Below, one piece after another: positions 18,497 through 27,284 of a stretch of 64,000 nucleotides of DNA (position 1 is the stretch's first letter; every line of letters starts with the position of its first letter). This DNA is from Fontibacterium meridianamericanum. Lineage in GTDB: Bacteria > Pseudomonadota > Alphaproteobacteria > Pelagibacterales > Pelagibacteraceae. The stretch is taken from contig CBDDYR010000003.1 in the NCBI GenBank assembly GCA_965235635.1, positions 1-64,000 on the forward strand, written 5' to 3'. The notes under the pieces are model-generated. The model was not told the DNA's origin, searched no databases, and saw nothing but the letters and a program-made list of their open reading frames with translations. The translations under genes and the position numbers were made by a program.

Positions 18497-20760
18497 TTTT
18501 TTTTATATTTAATTACGTCTGAAGAGAAGGCTGCAATAGCTGCCATATTAAAGATATCAGAAACTTTTGATCTTAAAGTTGCAATCTCAATTGGTCTGTT
18601 TAAGCCAATTAGTAATGGTCCAATTAATGTGCTGCCACCGAGTTCTTTAAGTAATTTTGTAGAAATTGCAGCACTATGAATGGCTGGCATAATTAAAATA
18701 TTTGCAGGGCCTGATAATTTTGAGAATGGATAAATAGTTTTAAATTTTTGATTTAGAGCTACATCTGGCTGCATTTCTCCTTCAAATTCAAAATCAACTT
18801 TTCTTTTCTCAAGTAAATCTCTTGCCTCTCTTAAATGAACACTTCTTTCAGACATAGGCTTTCCAAATGTTGAATGTGCAAGGAAAGCAACTCTTGGAGT
18901 AAAGCCAAGAATTCTTGCAACTCTAGCTGAAGAAATAGCAATATCTGCTAAATTTTCTGCCGTTGGATATTCATGCACGTTTGTATCTGCAATAAATACA
19001 GTGCCTTTTTTTGTAACAGCAATTGTAAGTCCAAAAATAATCTCACCTGGTCTTTCATCGACAACGTATTTTATATTTTCTAGAGTATCGCTAAAAGTTC
19101 TAGTTACACCCGTTACCATTGCATCGGCATCACCAAGATCCACCATGCAAGATCCAAAAACAATTCTATTTGTTCTAATTAATCTATCACAATCTCTTTT
19201 TAAGAAACCTTTTCTCTGCAGTCTTTTGTAAATATGATCCGCATATCTTTGTCTTTGTTTTTCATCTTTTGAATTATGAATCTCAATAGATTTATCTAAT
19301 GTTAAACCAAGATCTTTAAGTTGATGGGCAATTTTTTCACTGCTTCCAATTAAAACGGGTGTTCCAAGACCATTATTTTTAAAATCGATTGCAGCTCTAA
19401 GCATAGATTCTTCCTCACCTTCTGCAAAAATAACTCTTTTTTGTTTTTTTCTAACTTGAGCATAAATATTTTGTAAGAATCCAACAGAAGGATCTAGTCT
19501 TGCAGAAAGACTATCTTTGTAAGCTGAAAAATCTTCAATTTTCTTTTGAGCAACGCCACTTTTCATAGCAGCTTCCGCTACCGCAGCAGATACATTTCTA
19601 ATTAATCTTGGATCAAAAGGAGAGGGAATAATATAATTTTTTCCAAATTTGGGTCTTTCGCCACCGTAAGCTGCAACGACTTCATCAGGAACATCTTCTT
19701 TTGCAAGATCGGCTATGGCTTTTGCAGCAGCAATCTTCATCTCTTCATTAATAGTTTTAGCTCTGCAATCTAAAGCTCCTCTAAAAATATAAGGAAAACC
19801 TAAAACGTTATTTACTTGGTTTGGGTAATCAGATCTTCCCGTTGCAATAATTGCATCGCTTCTTGTTTGTTCAATTAATTCAGGAAGAATTTCAGGATCT
19901 GGATTTGCACAAGCAAAAATAATTGGATCTTTTGCCATGGATTTTACCATTGCAGGAGTTACGACATTTTTTGCAGATAAACCTAAAAAGATATCTGCTC
20001 CTTTCATCGATTCTTCTAAAGTTCTAAGTTTAGTATCTGCAGCGTGGGCTGATTTAAACTGATCTACTTTTGGACGACCTTTATAAATAACTCCTTCTTT
20101 ATCCAGCATCACCACATTCCCATCGGGTAAACCCATTGCTTTTAGTAATGATATACAAGAAAGCCCAGCAGCTCCTGCGCCGTTAGCAACAACTCTTACT
20201 TTTTTTATTGATTTTTTTACAATCTCTAAAGCATTTAAAATTCCAGCTACAGTAATAATAGCGGTTCCATGTTGATCATCATGAAATACAGGAATTTTAA
20301 GTCTGTTTTTTAATTCTTGTTCAATAATAAAACAATCTGGTGATGCGATATCTTCTAAGTTAATCCCTCCAAAACTGTTTCCAATTTTAGCAACACAATT
20401 AATAATTTCTTCTGCGTTTTGTGAATCAACTTCAATATCAATTGAGTCAATGTCAGCAAATCTTTTAAAGAGAACAGCTTTACCTTCCATCACTGGTTTT
20501 GAAGCAAGGGATCCTAAATTTCCAAGTCCTAAGATCGCTGATCCATTTGATATAACAGCTACGGTATTTCCTTTGCTTGTGTAGTCATAAGCTTTTGATG
20601 GATCTTTTGCGATGGCTTCAACGGGAACTGCAACACCAGGAGAGTAGGCAAGTGCCAAATCTCTTTGAGTGGACATTGGTTTACTTGCGATTATTTCAAT
20701 TTTTCCAGGCTTACCCTGACTATGATAATCTAGGGCTTCTTTTTCTGTAAACTTTTCCAT
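18493..20760 (-). CDS. maeB: NADP-dependent malic enzyme with phosphotransacetylase-like domain
   Basis: The 755-residue MaeB-type enzyme has two parts. The N-terminal malic enzyme (about residues 1-425) has DLALAYSPGVAVPV, an NAD(P)-binding VVANGAGAAGLSCISLL and the metal-site VFHDDQHGTAIIT. The C-terminal phosphotransacetylase-like domain (about 430-755) has RVIFAEGEEESMLRAA and AHSTFGKPMSERSV. It decarboxylates malate to pyruvate with NADPH production; in known MaeB proteins the second domain senses acetyl-CoA rather than making acetyl phosphate. It stands alone, divergent from murJ and convergent with the BON gene. Confidence 0.95.
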   Translation of the reverse strand: MEKFTEKEALDYHSQGKPGKIEIIASKPMSTQRDLALAYSPGVAVPVEAIAKDPSKAYDYTSKGNTVAVISNGSAILGLGNLGSLASKPVMEGKAVLFKRFADIDSIDIEVDSQNAEEIINCVAKIGNSFGGINLEDIASPDCFIIEQELKNRLKIPVFHDDQHGTAIITVAGILNALEIVKKSIKKVRVVANGAGAAGLSCISLLKAMGLPDGNVVMLDKEGVIYKGRPKVDQFKSAHAADTKLRTLEESMKGADIFLGLSAKNVVTPAMVKSMAKDPIIFACANPDPEILPELIEQTRSDAIIATGRSDYPNQVNNVLGFPYIFRGALDCRAKTINEEMKIAAAKAIADLAKEDVPDEVVAAYGGERPKFGKNYIIPSPFDPRLIRNVSAAVAEAAMKSGVAQKKIEDFSAYKDSLSARLDPSVGFLQNIYAQVRKKQKRVIFAEGEEESMLRAAIDFKNNGLGTPVLIGSSEKIAHQLKDLGLTLDKSIEIHNSKDEKQRQRYADHIYKRLQRKGFLKRDCDRLIRTNRIVFGSCMVDLGDADAMVTGVTRTFSDTLENIKYVVDERPGEIIFGLTIAVTKKGTVFIADTNVHEYPTAENLADIAISSARVARILGFTPRVAFLAHSTFGKPMSERSVHLREARDLLEKRKVDFEFEGEMQPDVALNQKFKTIYPFSKLSGPANILIMPAIHSAAISTKLLKELGGSTLIGPLLIGLNRPIEIATLRSKVSDIFNMAAIAAFSSDVIKYKKN

Positions 20761-20859
20761 AATATTGTTTTTAAAAAAAATAAAACTGTAAGAAGAAGTT
20801 ATTTTTCTTATATAAGTTCTTAGATTTTAAATTAAAACAAAGTTGAAACTAAATATCAA

Positions 20860-22374
20860 ATGAATATTTTAAAAAATATCTCTTATTTTGGTTTTTCGAC
20901 TTTTTTAAGTAGAATTCTTGGTTATTTAAGAGATACATTAATTGCAGTATTTCTTGGAACCTCAGCTGTTGCAGATGCTTTGTTCGTTGCATTTAGAATA
21001 CCCAATACTTTTAGATCTTTATTTGCTGAAGGCTCTTTTAATTCTGCTTTTATTCCAGCCTATACAAAACAAAAAGGTAGCAAAAAAAATCATTTTGCAA
21101 ATCAGATATTAAATTTGTTAATTATTTTTATTCTTTTTATAATTTTTCTTATTGAAATATTTACACCAGAATTTTTATTTCTTATTTCGCCTGGCTTTCA
21201 AGATATTGATGGAAAATTTGATCTGGCTGTAGATCTTAGCAGAATTACTTTTCCATTTTTATTCTTTGTATCTATTTCATCTTTTCTTTCAGCTATTTTA
21301 AATTCAAAGGGTAAATTTTTAGTTACTGCTGCAGCGCCTATTATATTAAATATTTTATTAATTTTATCGTTAGTTTTTTTTAATAGTTCACATACAGAGA
21401 TAGTTTATGCTTCTTCCTATGCCTTGACGCTTGCAGGAATTATTCAGGTAATTTTTTTATTTTTCTTTGCAAAAAAATATTTTAAAATTAACTTAAGTTT
21501 TATTATTAATATTAATAATCAAGTTAAGTCTTTTTTTAATAAATTATTACCCAGCGTTTTTGCATCGGGCGTAAATCAGGTAAATATTTTAATTGGAACA
21601 ATAATCGCCTCATTTGAAAGTGGTGCGGTTTCTTATTTGTATTATGCAGATCGAATTTATCAATTACCTTTAGCTTTAACCGGGATTGCAATTGCAACTG
21701 TGATTTTACCAAGTTTATCTAAAGAAGTTTTTAAGTCAAAATTAGTAAAAGTAAATTTTATTCAAAATCGTTCTTTAGAATTATGTTTGTTTTTGTCATT
21801 ACCAGCAACCGTTGGAATTTTTCTTGCATCAGATCAGATTATATCAGCCTTGTATGGTTATGGATTTTTTGATGCAGAAAGCGTTATGAATACTTCAGCA
21901 GCACTTTTATTATTTGGAATTGGACTACCTGCTTTTGGATTAATTAAAATTTATTCAAGTTTTTATTTTGCAAGAAGTAATACAAAGTTTCCTTTTTATT
22001 TGTCTTTATTCTCCGTAATTCTAAATATTTCAATTAGTCTTGCCTTGTTTAAGAGCTTTGGTTTTTTGATTATACCTTTAGCAACTAGCATTTCAGCTTG
22101 GTTAACTGTTTTAATTTATCAAATAAATCTTATTAAATCAGGGTATCATTCCTTTGATAAATTATTCGCGATTAGATTTATAAAATCAATTTTGTGCACA
22201 TTAATTATGGGATTAATTCTTTCTTTTTTATTAAATTATTTTTCAAATTATTTAGAATCAAAATCAATATTAAAAGCCATCATTTTAATATCGGTAGTTC
22301 TATTCTCCGCGTTTATCTACTTTTTAACTGCCTATTTTTTAAAAGCATTTCGTATTAAAGATTTAAAAGTTTAA
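20860..22374 (+). CDS. murJ: Lipid II flippase MurJ
   Basis: The 504-residue, very hydrophobic membrane protein has about 14 predicted transmembrane helices. The N-terminal FLSRILGYLRDTLIAVFLG segment and FRIPNTFRSLFAEGSFNSAF are diagnostic of the MurJ/MviN family. It flips lipid-linked peptidoglycan precursor across the inner membrane. It opens a plus-strand run murJ-trpS-usp-nfuA known in many Alphaproteobacteria, with trpS 7 bp downstream. Confidence 0.96.
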   Translation: MNILKNISYFGFSTFLSRILGYLRDTLIAVFLGTSAVADALFVAFRIPNTFRSLFAEGSFNSAFIPAYTKQKGSKKNHFANQILNLLIIFILFIIFLIEIFTPEFLFLISPGFQDIDGKFDLAVDLSRITFPFLFFVSISSFLSAILNSKGKFLVTAAAPIILNILLILSLVFFNSSHTEIVYASSYALTLAGIIQVIFLFFFAKKYFKINLSFIININNQVKSFFNKLLPSVFASGVNQVNILIGTIIASFESGAVSYLYYADRIYQLPLALTGIAIATVILPSLSKEVFKSKLVKVNFIQNRSLELCLFLSLPATVGIFLASDQIISALYGYGFFDAESVMNTSAALLLFGIGLPAFGLIKIYSSFYFARSNTKFPFYLSLFSVILNISISLALFKSFGFLIIPLATSISAWLTVLIYQINLIKSGYHSFDKLFAIRFIKSILCTLIMGLILSFLLNYFSNYLESKSILKAIILISVVLFSAFIYFLTAYFLKAFRIKDLKV

Positions 22375-22381
22375 ATTTTAA

Positions 22382-23389
22382 ATGATTAAAAATAGAATTT
22401 TATCCGGGGTTCAGCCAACGGGAAACCTTCATCTTGGTAACTATTTAGGCGCCATTAAAAATTTTGTTAAATTACAAAAAGATTATGAATGCTATTTTAT
22501 GTTGGCAGATCTTCATTCAATCACGGTATTTCAAGATCCAAAACAACTAAGAGAAAATATAATTGAAACTGCAGCTGTTTTTCTTGCCTGCGGATTAGAC
22601 CCAGAAAAGAATGTTATTTTTTGCCAGTCGAGTGTTGCAGGGCATTCCGAACTAGCATGGATATTTAATTGTGTTGCAAGAATTGGTTGGTTAAACCGAA
22701 TGACACAATTTAAAGAAAAAGCAGGATCAAATAAAGAAAAAGCAAGTGTAGGCCTTTATTCTTATCCAACTTTAATGGCAGCTGACATTTTACTTTATAA
22801 AGCAACCCACGTTCCTGTGGGAGAAGATCAGAAACAACACCTTGAGCTTTGTAGAGATATTGCGATGAAGTTTAATAATGATTTTAATTGTAAAGATTTT
22901 TTTACATTACCAGAACCAATTATTACAAAAGAAGTTGCAAGAATAATGAGTTTAAAAGATGGAACTAAAAAAATGAGTAAGTCTGATGAGTCAGAGGGCT
23001 CAAGAATTAATTTAACTGATACAGAACAAGATATTGTACAAAAAATTAAAAAAGCAAAAACAGATAATGATCTAATTCCAGACTCTGAGTCAAAATTAAC
23101 AGATAGACCAGAGGCTAGAAATTTAATTAATATCTTTTCTATATTAAGAGGTTCTACAATTGAGAAAACTTTAAAAGAATTAAGTGGTAAAAATTTTTCT
23201 GAATTAAAAAATAGATTAAGTGATGTTTTAATTAAAGAAATTGTACCAATTGGAAAAAAGATTAAAGAATTTAAAAAAGATGCTAATGCAATAAAGAAGA
23301 TATTAAAAAGTGGAAGTGAAAAAGCAAATATTGAATCTCAAAAAACTATAAACGAAGTACATAAAATTGTTGGATTATCTCTAACTTAA
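22382..23389 (+). CDS. trpS: Tryptophanyl-tRNA synthetase
   Basis: The class Ic synthetase of 335 residues has the HIGH-type motif QPTGNLHLGNYLGA at residues 11-24, tryptophan-site segments YPTLMAADILLYKA and VPVGEDQKQHLEL, and the KMSKS loop KKMSKSDES near residue 200. It charges tRNA-Trp. The TAA stop overlaps the ATG of the following UspA-like gene by one base. Length and motifs are normal. Confidence 0.97.
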   Translation: MIKNRILSGVQPTGNLHLGNYLGAIKNFVKLQKDYECYFMLADLHSITVFQDPKQLRENIIETAAVFLACGLDPEKNVIFCQSSVAGHSELAWIFNCVARIGWLNRMTQFKEKAGSNKEKASVGLYSYPTLMAADILLYKATHVPVGEDQKQHLELCRDIAMKFNNDFNCKDFFTLPEPIITKEVARIMSLKDGTKKMSKSDESEGSRINLTDTEQDIVQKIKKAKTDNDLIPDSESKLTDRPEARNLINIFSILRGSTIEKTLKELSGKNFSELKNRLSDVLIKEIVPIGKKIKEFKKDANAIKKILKSGSEKANIESQKTINEVHKIVGLSLT

Positions 23390-23844
23390 TGAGAAAAAAT
23401 TATTTAGTTATTATTGATGAGAGTGATGAACTAAAAAATGCAATTTATTTTGCAGCTAAAAGATCCGTCGTTACAAATGCTAATCTGATAATGCTCTACG
23501 TTGTAAGACCCGCTGTGAATACTGAGTGGGCGTCTGTTGGAAATCTTATTGAACAAGAGGAGACTAGTGAGGGAAAGAAAATTAGCAGACTTTGGTCAAC
23601 TGTCGTTGAAGAAAAATTTAAAATAAAACCTCAGATTATTATTAAGATGGGTGATAAAGTTGATGAAATCATTAAATTTCTTAAAGAAGATAAAAGTATA
23701 AGATTTCTTGTACTCGCATCTTCAGCAGATAGTGATCCAGGGCCAATTATTAAATCTTTATCAAAAAAGATGAATGATCTTCCAGTTCCATTAGTGATAA
23801 TTCCAGGTCAGATTTCTGAAAAAGAACTTGATAATTTAATATAA
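23389..23844 (+). CDS. UspA-domain universal stress protein
   Basis: The 151-residue single Usp domain has an N-terminal strand NYLVIIDESDELKNAIYFAAKR, a central helix-strand pattern, and LVLASSADSDPGPIIKSLSKK leading to PVPLVIIPG. The glycine-rich ATP-binding signature (GxxGxxxxxxxxxG followed by S/T) of ATP-binding Usp proteins is not evident, so it may not bind ATP. The gene between trpS and nfuA is a standard alphaproteobacterial neighbour of unknown exact role. Its start overlaps the trpS stop. Confidence 0.85.
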   Translation: MRKNYLVIIDESDELKNAIYFAAKRSVVTNANLIMLYVVRPAVNTEWASVGNLIEQEETSEGKKISRLWSTVVEEKFKIKPQIIIKMGDKVDEIIKFLKEDKSIRFLVLASSADSDPGPIIKSLSKKMNDLPVPLVIIPGQISEKELDNLI

Positions 23845-23917
23845 GTTATTGAATTATAAAGCTTATTATAAATGGTAATTACTTTAAGAACAAATCATAC
23901 TAACTAAATATATACAT

Positions 23918-24457
23918 ATGAATATTGATGTGCAGCAGACTCCAAATCCGGACACATTAAAATTTGTGTTAGGTTTCGAGTTAGTGCAAAACGGTTCAAT
24001 TGAATTTAAAAGCCAATCTGAGGCTAAGGAATATCCTTTTGTTCAAAAAATATTTGCGCTTGGAGCAGAGCTTATTTTTTTTGGGTCTAATTTTATTTCC
24101 GTTAAAAAGAACAGCTCTTTAGAATGGGGACAAATATTAGAAGAAATTAAAAATATTATCAAAAATGACTTTCCTAAAAATTTTAAAACAATCACTGTAA
24201 AAAAAGAGACAAGTGAAAACAAAGATGAGATATTTAAAAAAATTGAAGAAGTATTAGAACTTAAAATCCGACCCGCAGTTGCAATGGATGGGGGCAATAT
24301 TAGTCTAAGATCTTTTGTAGATGGGGTTGCCGAAGTAGAATTACAAGGCAGCTGTGCAGGCTGTCCTTCTTCTACATTAACTTTAAAACAAGGCGTTGAA
24401 CGAATGCTCGTTCATTATGTGCCTGAAGTAAAGAGCGTTAGAGCTGTAAGTCTATAA
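23918..24457 (+). CDS. nfuA: Iron-sulfur cluster carrier protein NfuA
   Basis: The 179-residue protein has two domains. An N-terminal Nfu_N domain begins QQTPNPDTLKFV. A C-terminal NifU-like domain has the cluster-binding CxxC as SCAGCPSS (Cys146 and Cys149), followed by LKQGVERMLVHYVPEV. It receives Fe-S clusters and passes them to target enzymes; MiaB, encoded downstream, is a known type of client. A 73-bp gap precedes it, enough for its own promoter. Confidence 0.95.
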   Translation: MNIDVQQTPNPDTLKFVLGFELVQNGSIEFKSQSEAKEYPFVQKIFALGAELIFFGSNFISVKKNSSLEWGQILEEIKNIIKNDFPKNFKTITVKKETSENKDEIFKKIEEVLELKIRPAVAMDGGNISLRSFVDGVAEVELQGSCAGCPSSTLTLKQGVERMLVHYVPEVKSVRAVSL

Positions 24458-24468
24458 TCTAAATTAAT

Positions 24469-25620
24469 ATGGAAAAATTTATTTTTAATAAAAAATTAAT
24501 TAATTTTTTTAAAAAATTAAGAGAAGCAATTTTAAATAATGGCTTTTCTCGTTATATCGTTGAGACAATTGCTCCAACATTAGTATTTTTATCTTTTATT
24601 TTAAAAAATATAAATAAAATTTATTTTTTCTTAATTAAAAAGGTTAATCTAAAAAAAATGTTACCTTATACAATTATTGTTAGTTTAGTTATTTTTACTG
24701 CGTTTGTTCCAGAGTTATTTAAGTCAACAGCAGATAAAAGAAAAATTATTAATAATGTAACAGAGGCTTACACAACAAATGATCCTAGTATTGATCAGAT
24801 GTTGAAGAAAAGCTTTTTAACAAATGATTCAAAAAAACTAGGTTTAGATTTTCAACAAGTAGTGAGTATTATTAACTTATTTGAAAAGAGTGGTTACAAT
24901 TTAGAAAAGGTTAGAGAAGGAGAGCCAGTTGCTAATTTCTTTTTGGCAAAATTTCCAGAGGGAATTAGTGAATTAGATAATATCGAGCAGAGAAAAAGAA
25001 TTTTTATACAAATATTATTGCCTATCGTTTTATCAGAAAATGAAAAAATTATTGCTGATCGAAGAAAATTAACAGCGATCATGAATAGAAAAAGTTTTAA
25101 AAAGGATGCTGATTGGTTAAATGAGAAGTTTCAACAATACAAAGTTAAAAATAATAGTGTTAAAGAATTATTAGTTAAAATGGATATTATTCCTCCATCA
25201 TTAGCTATAGCACAGGCAGCTTATGAAAGTGGTTGGGGTACGTCGCGTTTTGCAATTGAAGGTAATGCTTTATTTGGTCAGTGGGGATGGAAAGAAAACA
25301 CAGGGATGGTGCCAGAAAATCGAAGTGAAGATGAAAAGCATGAAGTTTCAAAGTTTAATCAGATTAGATACGCAGTAAGCGCTTATAAGAATAATTTAAA
25401 TACCCACCCATTTTACGAAGAATTTCGTATGGAAAGAGCTAAACAAAGATCAGGAAGATTAAGCGGAACAATATCAGGAGTAAAATTAATAAAATACGTT
25501 CATAAATATTCAATTAAAGGTGATGATTATGTTCTTGGTTTAAAGAAAATTATTGAGCAAAATTCTTTGCAAGATTTTGATAAAGCAAATTTATTAATTA
25601 AAAAATCAGGATCGATCTAA
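24469..25620 (+). CDS. Membrane-anchored Bax-type glucosaminidase
   Basis: The 383-residue protein has a basic N-terminus, a hydrophobic stretch at about 45-56 and a clear transmembrane segment at about 66-82. A long spacer then leads to a peptidoglycan-hydrolase domain. IIPPSLAIAQAAYESGWGTS contains the presumed catalytic Glu, followed by RFAIEGNALFGQWGW and YAVSAYKNNLNTHPFYEEFR, the pattern of Bax/FlgJ-type beta-N-acetylglucosaminidases. It probably cuts peptidoglycan glycan strands from the periplasmic face of the inner membrane. It follows nfuA by 11 bp and overlaps the convergent polysaccharide deacetylase gene by 4 bp. Confidence 0.85.
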   Translation: MEKFIFNKKLINFFKKLREAILNNGFSRYIVETIAPTLVFLSFILKNINKIYFFLIKKVNLKKMLPYTIIVSLVIFTAFVPELFKSTADKRKIINNVTEAYTTNDPSIDQMLKKSFLTNDSKKLGLDFQQVVSIINLFEKSGYNLEKVREGEPVANFFLAKFPEGISELDNIEQRKRIFIQILLPIVLSENEKIIADRRKLTAIMNRKSFKKDADWLNEKFQQYKVKNNSVKELLVKMDIIPPSLAIAQAAYESGWGTSRFAIEGNALFGQWGWKENTGMVPENRSEDEKHEVSKFNQIRYAVSAYKNNLNTHPFYEEFRMERAKQRSGRLSGTISGVKLIKYVHKYSIKGDDYVLGLKKIIEQNSLQDFDKANLLIKKSGSI

Positions 25621-26669
25621 TTTCCATCAACGACAAACTGGAAACCTAACCAACGCCATTGATTATCTTTATCTAACAAAGAACAATTAATTCTACCCGT
25701 TCTTGTCGTAAATTTTTTATCTAAATTTATTCTAATCCAATTTTTTTCAATAAAAGATATTTTCTTTTTACTCCATTCGCCACCATCATTAGCAAAACAA
25801 TTAATTTTTTCTAAGTTACTGATCTCTTTAAAAAATTCTATTTCAATTTTTGGTGGATTATCTGATTTTGAAATAAATTTATTTTCTGGTTTGAAAGATT
25901 TAAAAGGAAAAGGCTTAGTATTTAGCAACGTTAAAAATCTTTCCGCTTTTCCATAATTTTCATTTACTGGATAACGAGGGAGTTCAAATAAATCTTTTGA
26001 TTTATCAATAACACCCGAATGTTGTCCAAAAGCTAATTCATAATTAAATTCTTTCACAATTTTTTTAAAAGCAGAACTATATTCACCAAATGGATACGAA
26101 AAATATTTGGGTTTAAAAGATAATTCTCTTAAGAAATCTTTATGAGATTTTTCTAAATCCTCCTTTATTTCATTTTCAGATTTATTAATTAAATATTCAT
26201 GAGAAAAACTGTGGCCTCCAATAGTTCCAATTTTTGAATTATGAATTTCTCGTACCTGATCCCAAGTCATGTAATTAGGGTTATTTGCACTGACTTCTCG
26301 TGTATTAAAAAAAAGTACAAAGGGTATTTTTTTTTCTTTTAAAATCTTCCATCCGTTGTCATAAAAAGATCTAAAAGCATCATCAACCGTAATTAAAACT
26401 TTTTTAGAGTCATAACTTTTGTTTTCTATAAGAATTTTTCTTAATTCATCAATTGAAATAAATTCAATCTTGTTTTGATTAATAATTTCTAATTGTAAGT
26501 TAAATTCTTTAAGTCTGACATTAGTGGTTGGATATTTATTTTCTTCAAAACGATGATACATTAATCCAATAATTCCTTTTTCATTTTGATATTCTTGAGA
26601 ATTAACTGCAGAAAGATTAGCAATTATCAAAAAAGTAATTAAAATAATTCTTTTTATGAATGAAGCCAT
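25617..26669 (-). CDS. Secreted polysaccharide deacetylase family protein
   Basis: I start at the ATG 26669 because MASFIKRIILITFLIIANLS and the following AVNSQ form a proper signal peptide. Longer frames only add unrelated residues antisense to tsaB. The 350-residue protein has the NodB-homology motifs: TVDDA (metal-binding and base Asp), GGHSFSH with the metal-binding HxxxH pair, and YPFGEY. A C-terminal beta-rich domain with two Cys residues follows. It likely deacetylates a cell-wall or extracellular glycan in the periplasm. Its start codon overlaps the divergent tsaB start codon. Confidence 0.85.
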   Translation of the reverse strand: MASFIKRIILITFLIIANLSAVNSQEYQNEKGIIGLMYHRFEENKYPTTNVRLKEFNLQLEIINQNKIEFISIDELRKILIENKSYDSKKVLITVDDAFRSFYDNGWKILKEKKIPFVLFFNTREVSANNPNYMTWDQVREIHNSKIGTIGGHSFSHEYLINKSENEIKEDLEKSHKDFLRELSFKPKYFSYPFGEYSSAFKKIVKEFNYELAFGQHSGVIDKSKDLFELPRYPVNENYGKAERFLTLLNTKPFPFKSFKPENKFISKSDNPPKIEIEFFKEISNLEKINCFANDGGEWSKKKISFIEKNWIRINLDKKFTTRTGRINCSLLDKDNQWRWLGFQFVVDGN

Positions 26670-27216
26670 GAATTCTCGTTTTTGTTCGATCGATTTTACT
26701 CTTGGATGTTTAATACTAATTGCAAAGGAAAACAATTCTGACTTTACTTTAGTAAAAGATAAATTCTCAAATAGTGAAAATTTTATAAATATTCTTTTAG
26801 ATTTTTTTAAAGAAAACAATTTAAATATAGATAATTTAAATTTTTTTATGATTAATTTAGGACCGGGCGGATTTGTAGGTCTTAGAAATATTTTATCTTC
26901 GATTAAAAGCATTGCCTTAGTTAAAGCAATAAAAGTATTTGGATTTAACAATTTTCAAATACTAAAAACTACAATTGCTAATCAAGGTTATGAAAAAGTT
27001 GCTTTAGAGGTAAATAATAGATTTTATATTAAGGATTTAAAAGATTGTGATAATTATTATTCAAAATTTACTGTGCAAAACTCTTTAGAAAAAAATAGTG
27101 ATAAAATAGTTAAATTTTCTAAATTACCCAAATATACATCTAAGAATCTTCAATATATTTTGGATAATAAACTTTTTATTGATAACAAATTATTCCCCAT
27201 TTATGAAAATATCTAA
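26668..27216 (+). CDS. tsaB: tRNA t6A modification protein TsaB
   Basis: The 182-residue protein starts MNSRFCSIDF. The motif NLGPGGFVGLRNILSSIKSIA matches the TsaB GPGSFTGLR signature with Gly and Val replacing Ser and Thr. TsaB lacks catalysis itself and holds TsaD in the complex that makes threonylcarbamoyl-adenosine in tRNA. The short length and diverged C-terminal half are typical of reduced genomes. An ATG 12 bp upstream is also in frame. rimI and fur, usual followers in this string, are absent. Confidence 0.82.
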   Translation: MNSRFCSIDFTLGCLILIAKENNSDFTLVKDKFSNSENFINILLDFFKENNLNIDNLNFFMINLGPGGFVGLRNILSSIKSIALVKAIKVFGFNNFQILKTTIANQGYEKVALEVNNRFYIKDLKDCDNYYSKFTVQNSLEKNSDKIVKFSKLPKYTSKNLQYILDNKLFIDNKLFPIYENI

Positions 27217-27284
27217 CAAATATATTTCATTTATTTGTTTTTTTTTATACCTTTAGAACTTCTAATATTTAGAGATTAAAATAA

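Noticed and set aside
26670..26951. 94-residue N-terminal extension of the polysaccharide deacetylase
   Set aside because: It is antisense to tsaB, and a proper signal peptide begins at the internal ATG 26669.
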